DNA from: Bacteroidales bacterium
GTDB lineage: Bacteria; Bacteroidota; Bacteroidia; Bacteroidales; VadinHA17
Reading direction: 5' to 3'
Length of the DNA: 30,883 nucleotides
Assembly: GCA_030692905.1 (NCBI GenBank)
Contig: JAUYBT010000174.1
Coordinates: forward strand, 1-30,883
Position 1 is the stretch's first letter, and every line of letters begins with the position of its first letter. Under the pieces are notes generated by a model, which was given only the letters and a program-made list of their open reading frames with translations, was not told the origin of the DNA and ran no database searches. Shown piece after piece: positions 16,858 to 25,036 of the stretch. The translations under genes and the position numbers were made by a program.

Positions 16858-17384
16858 ATGTTAGCGTTTGAGTTTATATTGTAACCGCCCAACTACTAAA
16901 TAGACTGCAAAATTGGAATAAATCCCTCGTTAGATTTTTGACAAAATTTCAATATAGTTAACTACTAAAGTACTAATTTATACATTGAATGTCAAATAAA
17001 TAATAGAAAAAATAACTGTTTGAAATATAATTGTCTTTCTGTTTATATAGTTGTAAATTTGAATTTAATAAAAATTATACATTTTTATTTACCAATTATA
17101 CTTCGTTTTTATAGTAATAGAATTAAATAAATATCGATAATCACAATTTGATGAAAAGCACTAACAAATTGATAGGCGCCTCTTTATCAGGATGTTTACA
17201 TCTTGTATGGGTTTCGTCTAAAGCTTAAATAAACGTAACGAGTTGAGTATATTGAGTTGGCGGTAATTTGAGGCGGCAGTGATAACTTTAAAGACATTAT
17301 ACTTAACAAGAATTAACATAAAAGTTAATATATTGGGAATACCTAAACCCTTTAAAAGTAGGTAAAATCTAATTTTGTAAAATC
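16858..17384. other. 527-bp very AT-rich spacer
   Basis: No coding frame or RNA is recognised. Composition is extreme: 16981-17040 has 11 G or C in 60. A 10-bp repeat AACTACTAAA occurs at 16891-16900 and 16960-16969. It separates two GC-rich genes transcribed away from each other, so it must contain both their promoters; TAATTTTG at 17370-17377 fits TAnnTTTG but lies only 7 bases before the ATG at 17385. Confidence 0.6.
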
Positions 17385-17930
17385 ATGAGTAAAGGTGGTA
17401 AAATCGTCATTTTTATTATTGCAGTATCGACAATGCTTGCTTTGGGCGCTGCCCAACAGGTACCAGCTTCGCAGAAGTACGCCATTGGTGATGTCATCCA
17501 GATTAAAAACGTACGGCTCACGGTGAACCTCGGCACCAGGGAGCGGTTTCCGAATGTGACTATGAATGGAACTCCGGTGGTAGTTGAGATGCGATTTACT
17601 GCACCCGAGTCCATCCTACTGTGGTTCCGACCGGGGCCAAAACCCCAGAATTCTGATCTGAATCTTCTCGTCGGCGATATGCCCTTTGCCCCGGTGGCCC
17701 AAACTGACGACCGACCGTTGGTGTCGCCGCAAGAAAGGAAGCCTGTGCTCATGAGTCAACTGGAACTGGCGGCCACAGGAAAGAGTTTCATCGGCTGGAA
17801 TATTAAAGATACCCAGACAGTCTGGTGGCTCTTCGATTTACCGGTCGAGCTCCAGAATGCACCAAAGCGGGCGGCCTTGAAATTTGATCTTGGGGATGAC
17901 GCGCAATCGCTCTTGATCGACTTCAAATAG
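17385..17930 (+). CDS. Small exported protein of unknown function
   Basis: A 181-residue protein with a signal peptide (KIVIFIIAVSTMLALGAAQQ). The mature part starts with YAIGDVIQIKNVRLTVNLG and reads as beta-rich, with no catalytic motif I recognise. The GD-V-x-N-x-x-x-TVN pattern vaguely recalls DUF4352-type extracellular beta-sandwiches, but this is weak. Composition is foreign to the surrounding DNA (17641-17700 has 34 of 60 G or C), like the amidohydrolase gene on the other side of the AT-rich spacer, so both may have arrived together. No downstream gene follows on the same strand for 500 bp, and the 200 bases after the stop stay moderately GC-rich without a gene. Function unknown. Confidence 0.65.
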   Translation: MSKGGKIVIFIIAVSTMLALGAAQQVPASQKYAIGDVIQIKNVRLTVNLGTRERFPNVTMNGTPVVVEMRFTAPESILLWFRPGPKPQNSDLNLLVGDMPFAPVAQTDDRPLVSPQERKPVLMSQLELAATGKSFIGWNIKDTQTVWWLFDLPVELQNAPKRAALKFDLGDDAQSLLIDFK

Positions 17931-18088
17931 CATATACAAGCTCTTGCTCACTTCGACCGGTAGCATGAGGAACTCGCAACTGGAAGCTCTCTTGCTGGCT
18001 AACATCAAGATGATCTCGGAAGGGTTCTATCTGTTTGATTTTATCGAAATGACTCGGAACACGGTCAGCTTTGTTCATGATGCTGCGC

Positions 18089-18313
18089 CTAACCCAAGGT
18101 GTTCGAGTTGCTCTCTTTATTGAAGAAAATTATCAAATCTTCATTTTCAGGCATCTCCATGTACAACTGATGCTGTGGCTTAAGGATATATCTTCTTCCT
18201 CTATCCACTATTTCAAAACACTCATTCTTTGCATTTAAGATTACACTCAATTGGGGCTGCACTCCCTGAATGGATATAGAAATCAATCTTGCAATGAAGA
18301 GATAGTATAATAG
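18089..18313 (-). pseudogene. Remnant of a hipA-type kinase gene
   Basis: About 60 codons read like the start of a HipA C-terminal kinase domain: SIQGVQPQLSVILN, then FEIVDRGRRYILKPQ and MPENEDL. HipA proteins carry the equivalent GVQPKLS, a Tyr-Ile-Leu-Lys-Pro segment and LPENE in the same order. Similarity stops at about 18134, immediately after MPENEDL, where the GC-richer island DNA begins; upstream, an in-frame TAA at 18314-18316 ends it with no start codon other than TTG. Only about one eighth of a normal hipA is present, without catalytic Asp residues and without a hipB partner. Read as a broken toxin gene at the island edge; the assignment rests on a short match. Confidence 0.5.
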
Positions 18314-18360
18314 TTAAAAAAATTACTCAATAAGCCAGGTCTCTCAAAATAATACAGCAT

Positions 18361-18390
18361 TTTGTAAACGATAATTAATGGTTATATTGG
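18361..18390 (+). promoter_or_regulatory. Candidate promoter for the propeller protein gene
   Basis: TTTG (18361-18364), 18 bases, TATATTGG (18383-18390), one mismatch from TAnnTTTG, 58 bases before the ATG at 18449. Confidence 0.4.
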
Positions 18391-18448
18391 GAAAAATATT
18401 ATTGAAATAATTATTTTAAATCATTAATCATCAAACTTAATGTAAGTT

Positions 18449-19699
18449 ATGAAATCAATCTTTCCAAAATTACTTTTATCACTATTATTCTGCACAACTT
18501 CTGTGACTATTGTTTACTGCCAGCTTTATGAATGGCGCGGACCCGATCGCACGGGTATTTATAATGAAACGGGATTGCAAAAAAAGTGGCCTGTTGGCGG
18601 ACCCAAACTTTTGTGGGAAACCGTTGGAATGGGAGATGGTTATTCTTCAGCAACTGTTACCAACGATGCTGTATATGTAACAGGAAGAAAAGACAGTTCG
18701 GATGTCCTAATTGCTCTTACATTAGATGGGAAAAAGAAATGGGAAACAGTCTATGGCAAAGCCTGGATGGCCAACCATACGGGATCAAGATGTATACCAA
18801 CATACTATAACGGAAATCTATTCCTTGTAAGCGGAAGTGGAGATATTGTCTGTGTTGGTTCGGATGGGAAAATTAAATGGTCTAAAAATCATTACAGATT
18901 ATATGAAAGCAAACCCCTTATGTTTGGTATATCCGAATCACCTCTTGTTGTAGATAATATGGTTATTGCATCACCAGGCGGGAAAAAAGCATCGCTGGTT
19001 GCCTTCAATATCAATGACGGAAAAGTTGTCTGGGAAGCAGAATCCCTTAATGAGGAACCTCAGTATGTAAATCCTAAACTTATTGAGTATGCCGGGGGGA
19101 AAATGATTGTTACAGTAATGGGAGCAGTTATATTTGCCGTTGATGCAAAAGATGGTAAAATTCTATGGAAAGTAAACTATGCCTCAGTTAATGCGGCTAC
19201 CGGCAAGGTGATGAAAAATCATGCTACAACTCCTATATACAAAGATGGATATATACTTATTGCAAATGGATACAACTGGGTGGCTCTGAAACTTAAACTT
19301 TCCGGAGATGGAAATTCAGCGGAGATCGTTTGGGAGAACAGGAATTTTGATCCACAGTTGGGTGGAATTGTTCTTCTTGGTAATAATATATACGGGACAA
19401 ATCACATGTCTAAACCAGTGGATACATGGGTTTGTGTGGACTGGAACACTGGTAAAACCCTGTGGACATCGAAATGGTACAGCAAAGGATCCATAATTTC
19501 CGCAGATGGAATGCTTTACCTGTATGAAGAAAAGTCAGGACATGTTGCACTGGCAAATCCCGATCCTGCAAAACTTGACATCATAAGTGAATTTCAGATC
19601 ACAAAGGGAGAGGGTCCTTTCTGGGCTCATCCCGTAATTAGTAAAGGAAGGCTCTATATCAGGCATGGGGATGTACTTATGGTGTATCTGATAAAGTAA
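18449..19699 (+). CDS. Secreted PQQ-type beta-propeller protein
   Basis: A 416-residue exported protein (signal MKSIFPKLLLSLLFCTTSVTIV). After YEWRGPDRTG (27-36), common at the start of quinoprotein-like propellers, the chain shows the tryptophan docking repeat, a hydrophobic pair or KxW closing each blade, at Trp56, 98, 144, 195, 240, 295 and 339, often preceded by DGK. This implies a seven- or eight-bladed propeller like BamB or the quinoprotein alcohol dehydrogenases. No heme motif or PQQ-dehydrogenase active-site Asp-Cys pair is evident, so a binding or scaffold role is as likely as an enzyme. Single gene, with no partner close by; the convergent PurF-like gene ends 127 bases downstream. 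Confidence 0.82.
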   Translation: MKSIFPKLLLSLLFCTTSVTIVYCQLYEWRGPDRTGIYNETGLQKKWPVGGPKLLWETVGMGDGYSSATVTNDAVYVTGRKDSSDVLIALTLDGKKKWETVYGKAWMANHTGSRCIPTYYNGNLFLVSGSGDIVCVGSDGKIKWSKNHYRLYESKPLMFGISESPLVVDNMVIASPGGKKASLVAFNINDGKVVWEAESLNEEPQYVNPKLIEYAGGKMIVTVMGAVIFAVDAKDGKILWKVNYASVNAATGKVMKNHATTPIYKDGYILIANGYNWVALKLKLSGDGNSAEIVWENRNFDPQLGGIVLLGNNIYGTNHMSKPVDTWVCVDWNTGKTLWTSKWYSKGSIISADGMLYLYEEKSGHVALANPDPAKLDIISEFQITKGEGPFWAHPVISKGRLYIRHGDVLMVYLIK

Positions 19700-19759
19700 A
19701 TTAAACCACCTGCAAGTCTAATTTTATTGAAGATCTTTTATAGGTAGTGCCTACCGTGC

Positions 19760-20229
19760 AAAAGCCGGAAAATCTAACCATTTTTGAGCTGGAACAGTTT
19801 TTATAGTATTGCTATCAGTTTTTGCCTTAAAAATAGCTGGAGTCGTCCCAGCAGTGAGTGCACAGTTTCTCTTTCGGCAGTCCGATGGCTTCCACCAGAT
19901 CGTCGAGCCGCTGGAATTTTAACGTGGTCAGATTGAGATTCTTACGTATCTGTTCAACCATGGCTTGATATTTCGGATGGTCTGCATCGGAATATTCTTT
20001 CAGTTCGGTATTTACATCGCCATTCAGTTGCTCAATAGCCTTGTGGGTGGCTAGATCCAGATTAGAACGTGACCGGCTGAAATTGAGAAATTCACATGGG
20101 TACGTCAGGGGAGGACAGGCGATACGCATATGAACCTCCCTGATACCGGCTTCGTGCAGGTCACGCACGTTATCCTGAAGTTGAGTGCCCCTGACAATAG
20201 AGTCATCAAGGAAAATTCCCCTTTTGTTA
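19760..20229. repeat. Direct duplication, copy 1 (3' half of PurF-like gene plus downstream flank)
   Basis: This segment aligns without gaps to 30414-30883, offset by 10,654 bases and in the same orientation. By eye I count 5 differences in the 67 non-coding bases and 11 in the 403 coding bases. The true length is unknown because the window ends within copy 2. Confidence 0.9.
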
Positions 20230-21233
20230 TTAATGACCGCTTTGTTGGGGATCAATTTCATCTTGGCAACAAGGTTGCGCATATGCTGGTTTTGCGGCAT
20301 GAAACTACGTGGCCAGGTAGGAGTATATTTTGAGTATGGCCTTTTGTAAGGGATTTTTGTTTCGTTACTGTAACCCATCGCATGGCCAACTCCCGAATCG
20401 GGGATACCGGCAACAAAATCAGCTTCCACAGTATCATTTTTGGCCAATGCTGCTCCGCATTTGTAGCGACATTCATCAACATTGATCCCTTCGTAAAAGG
20501 AAGGAGGATATCCGTAATAAACCCAAAGGAATGAGCAGACCTGCATTTTATCGTTGGGTTTCCGCATCTGCTCATAACCATCTGCAGTTATGGAAACTAC
20601 TTCACCCGGTCCCAGGAATTTTTCCGTTTCAAAATTGAGGTTGGGGAAAGCACATGTTTCAAAGCTGACCGCATAGCCATTCTCTTTTTTGCCGATGACA
20701 ATCGGAGTCCGGCCCAGGCGGTCACGTGCGGCAATAATACTGTTTTCGGTAAGTATGAGTATTGAACAGGAGCCCTTTACAAGGTTATAAACGTTTTCAA
20801 TTCCAGACAGAAAATCTGTTCCTTCAGCAATCAACTTGGCAACAAGTTCAGTGGGATTGACAGATCCCTGGCTTGTTTCTGCAAATGTATGGCGCATCTG
20901 CATGAAGCGCGCTTCGAGTTCTTCACTGTTCACAATTTTGCTTACTGTCGCCACTGCAAACTTACCCAGATATGAGGTAACCTGTATGGGTTGAGCTTCT
21001 GTATCACTGATAACACCTAACCCGATTTTACCTTTAAATCCGGCTATATCCCTTTCGAACTTGTTTCTGAAGGCCCCATCTTCAAGGCTGTGAATGGCAC
21101 GCTGAAAACCCTTATTTTCGGAATAAAAAACCAATCCTGCTCTTTTAGTTCCCAGATGGGAGTGATAATCAGTTCCATAGAAAACATCTGAAACGCAATC
21201 CTCTTTTGAAATACTACCAAAAAATCCACTCAT
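19827..21233 (-). CDS. PurF-family amidophosphoribosyltransferase-like protein with degenerate glutaminase domain
   Basis: A 468-residue homologue of amidophosphoribosyltransferase, the first enzyme of purine synthesis. The phosphoribosyltransferase half is intact: PRPP loop FLDDSIVRGT (341-350). All four iron-sulphur ligands of the Bacillus-type enzyme can be placed: Cys233, Cys380 (YPC), Cys458 and Cys461 (CTHC). The N-terminal glutamine amidotransferase half keeps its fold (MSGFFGSIS) but not its chemistry. The nucleophile Cys after Met is Ser2, the Arg-Tyr-Ser-Thr segment reads VISDTEAQP (74-82), and the His-Asn-Gly-Asn segment reads TVSK (96-99). A paralogue group with Gly or Ser at this place exists in anaerobes, so this is probably not a sequencing error. 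It may use free ammonia or have another role. A near-identical copy begins at 30481. Confidence 0.88.
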   Translation of the reverse strand: MSGFFGSISKEDCVSDVFYGTDYHSHLGTKRAGLVFYSENKGFQRAIHSLEDGAFRNKFERDIAGFKGKIGLGVISDTEAQPIQVTSYLGKFAVATVSKIVNSEELEARFMQMRHTFAETSQGSVNPTELVAKLIAEGTDFLSGIENVYNLVKGSCSILILTENSIIAARDRLGRTPIVIGKKENGYAVSFETCAFPNLNFETEKFLGPGEVVSITADGYEQMRKPNDKMQVCSFLWVYYGYPPSFYEGINVDECRYKCGAALAKNDTVEADFVAGIPDSGVGHAMGYSNETKIPYKRPYSKYTPTWPRSFMPQNQHMRNLVAKMKLIPNKAVINNKRGIFLDDSIVRGTQLQDNVRDLHEAGIREVHMRIACPPLTYPCEFLNFSRSRSNLDLATHKAIEQLNGDVNTELKEYSDADHPKYQAMVEQIRKNLNLTTLKFQRLDDLVEAIGLPKEKLCTHCWDDSSYF

Positions 21234-21367
21234 GTTAAATTTATTTCAAGTAAAATATAAAAGGCTAAATTAGCGATAAAGGTATTGCGAAAAATAGTGT
21301 ATTAAAAAACTTGAAGCAAGGTGTACAATAACTCCCAAAAAGACAAGCAGGTTACTTGTTTACTAAA

Positions 21368-21628
21368 ATGACTTTTAGTAAAATTGATCAACCCGACTTG
21401 CTAAAGAATAAATTACTCAAGTACCAATCTGGACAAATTATCAGGTTGGCAACTTGCGAAGGCATTGGGATCTTAGCAATTGTCAGCTTACTCTTGACAT
21501 CCAATCTATTTTTCCTGATTTTTCTTTTGATTGCATTATTTATCACGATCCAATATTACCCAACTCCTGACAAAATTGGAAGGGAAATAAACCTGACCCA
21601 AAATGAGATTGACATGTTCAATGACTAA
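21368..21628 (+). CDS. Short membrane protein, possibly N-terminally truncated
   Basis: An 86-residue protein from the ATG at 21368 (a TTG at 21356 is also in frame). It begins FSKIDQPDLLKNKLLKYQSG, has two adjacent membrane segments (about 30-45 and 47-63) and ends with a charged tail PTPDKIGREINLTQNEI. From memory, this resembles the C-terminal half of a family of Bacteroidota membrane proteins of about 150 residues whose first half carries two further helices. No such half is found upstream: an in-frame TAA occurs at 21329-21331. It may be a broken gene or a real short form. Function unknown. Divergent from the PurF-like gene and convergent with the DUF5916 gene. Confidence 0.45.
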   Translation: MTFSKIDQPDLLKNKLLKYQSGQIIRLATCEGIGILAIVSLLLTSNLFFLIFLLIALFITIQYYPTPDKIGREINLTQNEIDMFND

Positions 21629-21707
21629 AACACAACTAAAGCTAACATCATCCGAACGTAACTTTAAGTATTATGGATGCAAATGTCAGATTTTGAATAA
21701 TAGTTTC

Positions 21708-23981
21708 TCAGAGATTAAAGGTATATGTATATTTCACCATTACAACCCTTGAACTGTATACAGGCAGATTAGGTACTTCGCGGGTAAGGCTTGTATTTCT
21801 GCCCTCATTAAAGACAATGTAAAAATCATTCCCCTCTTTTGGATTATATCTTAACCTGAGGTTTGAAACAATAGCATGTTCAGCAGTATTATATTGTATA
21901 AAGGCATTTATAGACAATTTTGTATTAAGCATGTATAATGCCTTTACACCTAAAATATGATTCGTCATCATCATATTTCTTTTAGCGAAATTTACATGAT
22001 CGAATCCATAAGTCCCACCCAGCTCAAAATGTTTCGATATATTCCATGTAGGCTGGAAGCGGGCTGAAAAGCGCCAGCCATCAAAATACTGACCCGCTTC
22101 AGTCGTAAGTGTCAGAAAAAATGTTTTGGAGCCTGGTGTTGAAATCATGCCCATGAAATTTGCAAACTCATATTTCCCTGGAAGGACATATGCTTCATCC
22201 TCGACCAATATAAGGCTGTCGTTAAGGTTTTCTTTGTTATAAACGCCAGAAAACTGCCCCTGCCACTGATTTTTGGTCACAAATTCCCAACCAACGGTAT
22301 TTGAATATGTCATTAAAGAACCGTCAACAAGATACGCTGAATACCTGGTCCTGAATTCAATATTATGGGAATAGAGCTTTGAATTTTCACCGGGAATCCA
22401 TCCATACAGAATATTAAATCTCCCGGAATAATAGTTATCAAGCATTTCAAATCCAATACCTGGGTTAAAGTTAAGTCCTGAGTATGAATACCCAATTGTA
22501 TAACCAACCCCTTTTGTCGATCGTCTGGTCCAGTCAATTGCGATCCTGGTTGGTTTCAAAAAATAGTTGTTTACTGCTCCCGTCTCAAATGTCTGAGCAA
22601 ACTTCATGTCGAGGTAATCCTGCCCGAAAAGCCTGAATATGCCATCAAGACCAAATCCCAGGTTATAATGACCATTTAAGCCAAGACGGCTTGTAAAGCC
22701 TGCGCCTATATAGGAGTTTTCATTAATAACCTGTCTTCGGAATCTTAATACTCCTAAGTTCTCAGACGGTTGAATCTCTTCATTAATACCAGCCGAGTTA
22801 TTTTTTCTCAGAGGGGCTGTCTGCATGTCAAGCATGGCCAAATCCCATTTTCCAACTCTTCCGATAATCCTTGCTCCGCCGTAAATCCTGATAGGATCCC
22901 CATCATCGCTCAATCCTATCCTTCGGCTATAAAACAGTGTATTGTTTGCTCCAAGGTTAAAATCGAAAATACTGGAGCGTTCAAGAAAGAAGGGCCGTTT
23001 TTCAGGATGATATAGAGTAAATCTAGTAAGGTTTAGCTGTTCATCATCGGCTTCAACCTGTGCAAAATCTGTATTTATTGTGAGGTCAAGTACCATATTG
23101 GCTGATAAGCCATATTTTATATCACCACCTGCCTCGAATTCCGGTTTATCAGTTCTTGAATAACCTGTACCTTCTCTGTTAAGATCATTAGTGCTTAGAA
23201 ATCCTGCAAGGGTATATGGAGCGATATAAAGAGGCTTATCAGGCTTCAGACCTTTAAATACTATCTCCTTTGCCTGGGAAGGTTTCATGGTGGAAGACTG
23301 TCCCCAGTTTGGAGGGATTGCCGGAAAAATATTAGATTCATTTTTTGCAGGCATCCACCTATAGACAATAAGTCCCATTCTTACTTCACCATCTTTCTGC
23401 TGGAACCTGAGACTGGAAAGAGGTATTCTCATCTCTGCTGACCAGCCATCCTGATTCTTTTCTGTAATGACATCCCAGAAAGTATTCCAACTAATGTTGA
23501 GAGGCATTTGATTTGGTGAGTTTACAACTGCATCTTTCAAAATTGAGGCATCCCATCTAAGTGCATCAGGGGTTGTGAAAAAAGCCAGGCCATTCTCCTT
23601 GTCATTGTATGTGTCGAGGATGATCCCCAGCCAGTCACTGCCCATACCCATATAATCTCTCTTAAAGCTTGAGGATCTTACCATTCCGGCATCTTTGAAA
23701 TACATCCGGGCTCCCACATATAAATACCTGTCATCGTAACCTATTCTGACATCAGTTTCCTCGGTGGGTTCCTTCCCGAAAACAGGCTGATACATAATCA
23801 ATTTTAAGGGCGAAATTAATTGCCATGCCTCTTCATCCGGAATACCGTCAAATTTAATGGGTTGTGACAGCTTGCTTATAAGCAATGTCTGATCTAAAGA
23901 TGATGTGTCACTCTGACTGTATAAACAGAAAACAATACAGTTAAGAAATGTTATTATCAGAATTATTCGGGCCTTCTTCAA
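21708..23981 (-). CDS. DUF5916 outer-membrane protein with N-terminal CBM9-like domain
   Basis: About 757 residues from a TTG at 23981, chosen because it gives a normal signal peptide (KKARIILIITFLNCIVFCLYS). The frame stays open to a TTG at 24032, directly after a TGA, and there is no ATG before the mature region. The first 230 residues match the CBM9-like carbohydrate-binding fold (IKFDGIPDEEAWQ, VRIGYDDRYLYVGARM, DWLGIILDTYNDKENGLAFF). The rest is DUF5916: DFAQVEADDEQLNLTRF, YHPEKRPFFLERSSIFDF, LFYSRRIG, then alternating amphipathic strands ending in VMVKYTYTFNL, as expected for an outer-membrane barrel. The family is widespread in Bacteroidota, and its function is not known to me; glycan binding at the surface is inferred from the CBM9-like part. 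Single gene. Confidence 0.85.
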   Translation of the reverse strand: MKKARIILIITFLNCIVFCLYSQSDTSSLDQTLLISKLSQPIKFDGIPDEEAWQLISPLKLIMYQPVFGKEPTEETDVRIGYDDRYLYVGARMYFKDAGMVRSSSFKRDYMGMGSDWLGIILDTYNDKENGLAFFTTPDALRWDASILKDAVVNSPNQMPLNISWNTFWDVITEKNQDGWSAEMRIPLSSLRFQQKDGEVRMGLIVYRWMPAKNESNIFPAIPPNWGQSSTMKPSQAKEIVFKGLKPDKPLYIAPYTLAGFLSTNDLNREGTGYSRTDKPEFEAGGDIKYGLSANMVLDLTINTDFAQVEADDEQLNLTRFTLYHPEKRPFFLERSSIFDFNLGANNTLFYSRRIGLSDDGDPIRIYGGARIIGRVGKWDLAMLDMQTAPLRKNNSAGINEEIQPSENLGVLRFRRQVINENSYIGAGFTSRLGLNGHYNLGFGLDGIFRLFGQDYLDMKFAQTFETGAVNNYFLKPTRIAIDWTRRSTKGVGYTIGYSYSGLNFNPGIGFEMLDNYYSGRFNILYGWIPGENSKLYSHNIEFRTRYSAYLVDGSLMTYSNTVGWEFVTKNQWQGQFSGVYNKENLNDSLILVEDEAYVLPGKYEFANFMGMISTPGSKTFFLTLTTEAGQYFDGWRFSARFQPTWNISKHFELGGTYGFDHVNFAKRNMMMTNHILGVKALYMLNTKLSINAFIQYNTAEHAIVSNLRLRYNPKEGNDFYIVFNEGRNTSLTREVPNLPVYSSRVVMVKYTYTFNL

Positions 23982-24168
23982 ATTATTCAGGTAATAGGGC
24001 TGCAAACTTATAAAATCACCATTGAAAATCAATCATAATAGGCTGAAATTAATTGTTCTTCCATAGATCTGAATATTAATTTGATGTCTTTAACTAAATA
24101 TTGAACTCCGGCATGGTGGAGCATAAAATAAAATTATAACTCAGCCTCTCCTTAATGTACCATTCATC

Positions 24169-24609
24169 TCAGAATACAATCCCGGTCAGCCATCCCCAGA
24201 TCACATAACGCAAAAATTTTCCAGCCAGCATGGCAATGGCTGTGATCAGGATATTGGCGCGTAAAATGCCAAGCCCGACAGCAAAAACATCTCCTACTGC
24301 AGGAACCCAGCATAGAAACGCAAAAATTGCTCCTCTTTTATAAAGGCGGTTATGCCACTTTTCAATGGTTTCTCGTTTTATCCGCAGGTACTTTTCAATC
24401 CACTCCCATTTACCCAAATAACCAATAGCATAGCTGCTCATTCCACCGAGCCAGTTTCCGGCTGAAGCAACCAAAACAGCAGTATAGGCATCTGTTCCAT
24501 TGATGATTAGGAAAGTAAGCAATGCTTCGGAACTGAAAGGCACAACCGTAGCAGCCAGGAAACTGGCTAAGAATAATCCCCAAAGGCTGTAATCAAAAAG
24601 TCCTTCCAT
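24169..24609 (-). CDS. YqaA-type small membrane protein (VTT/DedA superfamily)
   Basis: A 146-residue inner-membrane protein; the ATG at 24609 is preferred to the TTG just before it. Hydrophobic segments cover about 8-35, 43-65, 92-115 and 119-140. The phrase VVPFSSEALLTFLI near the N-terminus and FLCWVPAVGDVFAVGLGILR in the second half are the two re-entrant, proline-containing segments of YqaA and DedA proteins. Relatives affect membrane lipid flipping and proton-motive-force homeostasis, but YqaA itself is poorly characterised. Single minus-strand gene; no clear promoter match was found. It shares the 424-bp upstream region with the divergent lipoprotein gene. Confidence 0.85.
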   Translation of the reverse strand: MEGLFDYSLWGLFLASFLAATVVPFSSEALLTFLIINGTDAYTAVLVASAGNWLGGMSSYAIGYLGKWEWIEKYLRIKRETIEKWHNRLYKRGAIFAFLCWVPAVGDVFAVGLGILRANILITAIAMLAGKFLRYVIWGWLTGIVF

Positions 24610-24782
24610 CAATTATAAAAGTCAATTTTGATTGCGAACTTATATAAAATTAGTGATCAAGTTTCGCTCCAGAAGCAAAATAAGCGAAGCGTTGCAGCCA
24701 ATAATCCCTTATTGGCCATACTGTCGACCGTAACAAGTACACAAGACACTTCCACTTGACAAGGACTATAAGAGCAAATAGT

Positions 24783-24975
24783 GTCTTAGCCTCCCAAAAT
24801 AGTTGTCCAAATAAATAAAATCAGTTTAATCGAATCTCCTTATTTTCTGATAGCAGGAAGACAGAATATTAGTCATGTAGTGATCTCGGCTTTTGTGTTC
24901 TGATTTTACATGTGATTTTGGTTTAATTATCATCCGGAATGGTTTTTCTGTGACAAGCTATTTCAGGACGAGACA
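24783..24975. repeat. Dispersed block, copy A, upstream of lipoprotein gene 1
   Basis: About 193 bp, clearly alignable with 27961-28150. The left end reads TGTCTTAGCCTCCCAAAATA then GTTGTCCA; it resembles the IS3/IS150-type end TGTNCTGNCCCC-AAAAAGTTGGACA, although copy B is closer. On the minus strand both copies keep a short reading tail before an aligned TAA (24923-24925), here RPEIACHRKTIPDDN. It may be the right end of a decayed insertion sequence. Confidence 0.65.
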
Positions 24976-24983
24976 AAGAATTT

Positions 24984-24991
24984 TAACTTTG
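24984..24991 (+). promoter_or_regulatory. -7 element of lipoprotein gene 1
   Basis: TAACTTTG fits TAnnTTTG exactly, 45 bases before the ATG at 25037. The same octamer lies 43 bases before the ATG of the paralogous leader at 28303, which supports function. Confidence 0.6.
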
Positions 24992-25036
24992 CCAAAAATA
25001 CATATCCAGAAAAAATTAAACTCAATTTAATCCAAC

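Larger units (their letters stand above)
24613..25036. other. 424-bp intergenic region with hairpin and duplicated block
   Basis: 24697-24716 forms a perfect 8-bp hairpin (GCCAATAA-TCCC-TTATTGGC) without a T-run. 24783-24975 is a block duplicated at 27961-28150, and 24984-24991 is the promoter element of the next gene. 24613-24690 holds nothing I recognise. Confidence 0.6.

Noticed and set aside
13850..16884. Many long frames antisense to the amidohydrolase gene
   Set aside because: High GC content makes stops rare. None has domain signatures, while the minus frame has a lipobox, propeller repeats and a full metal site.
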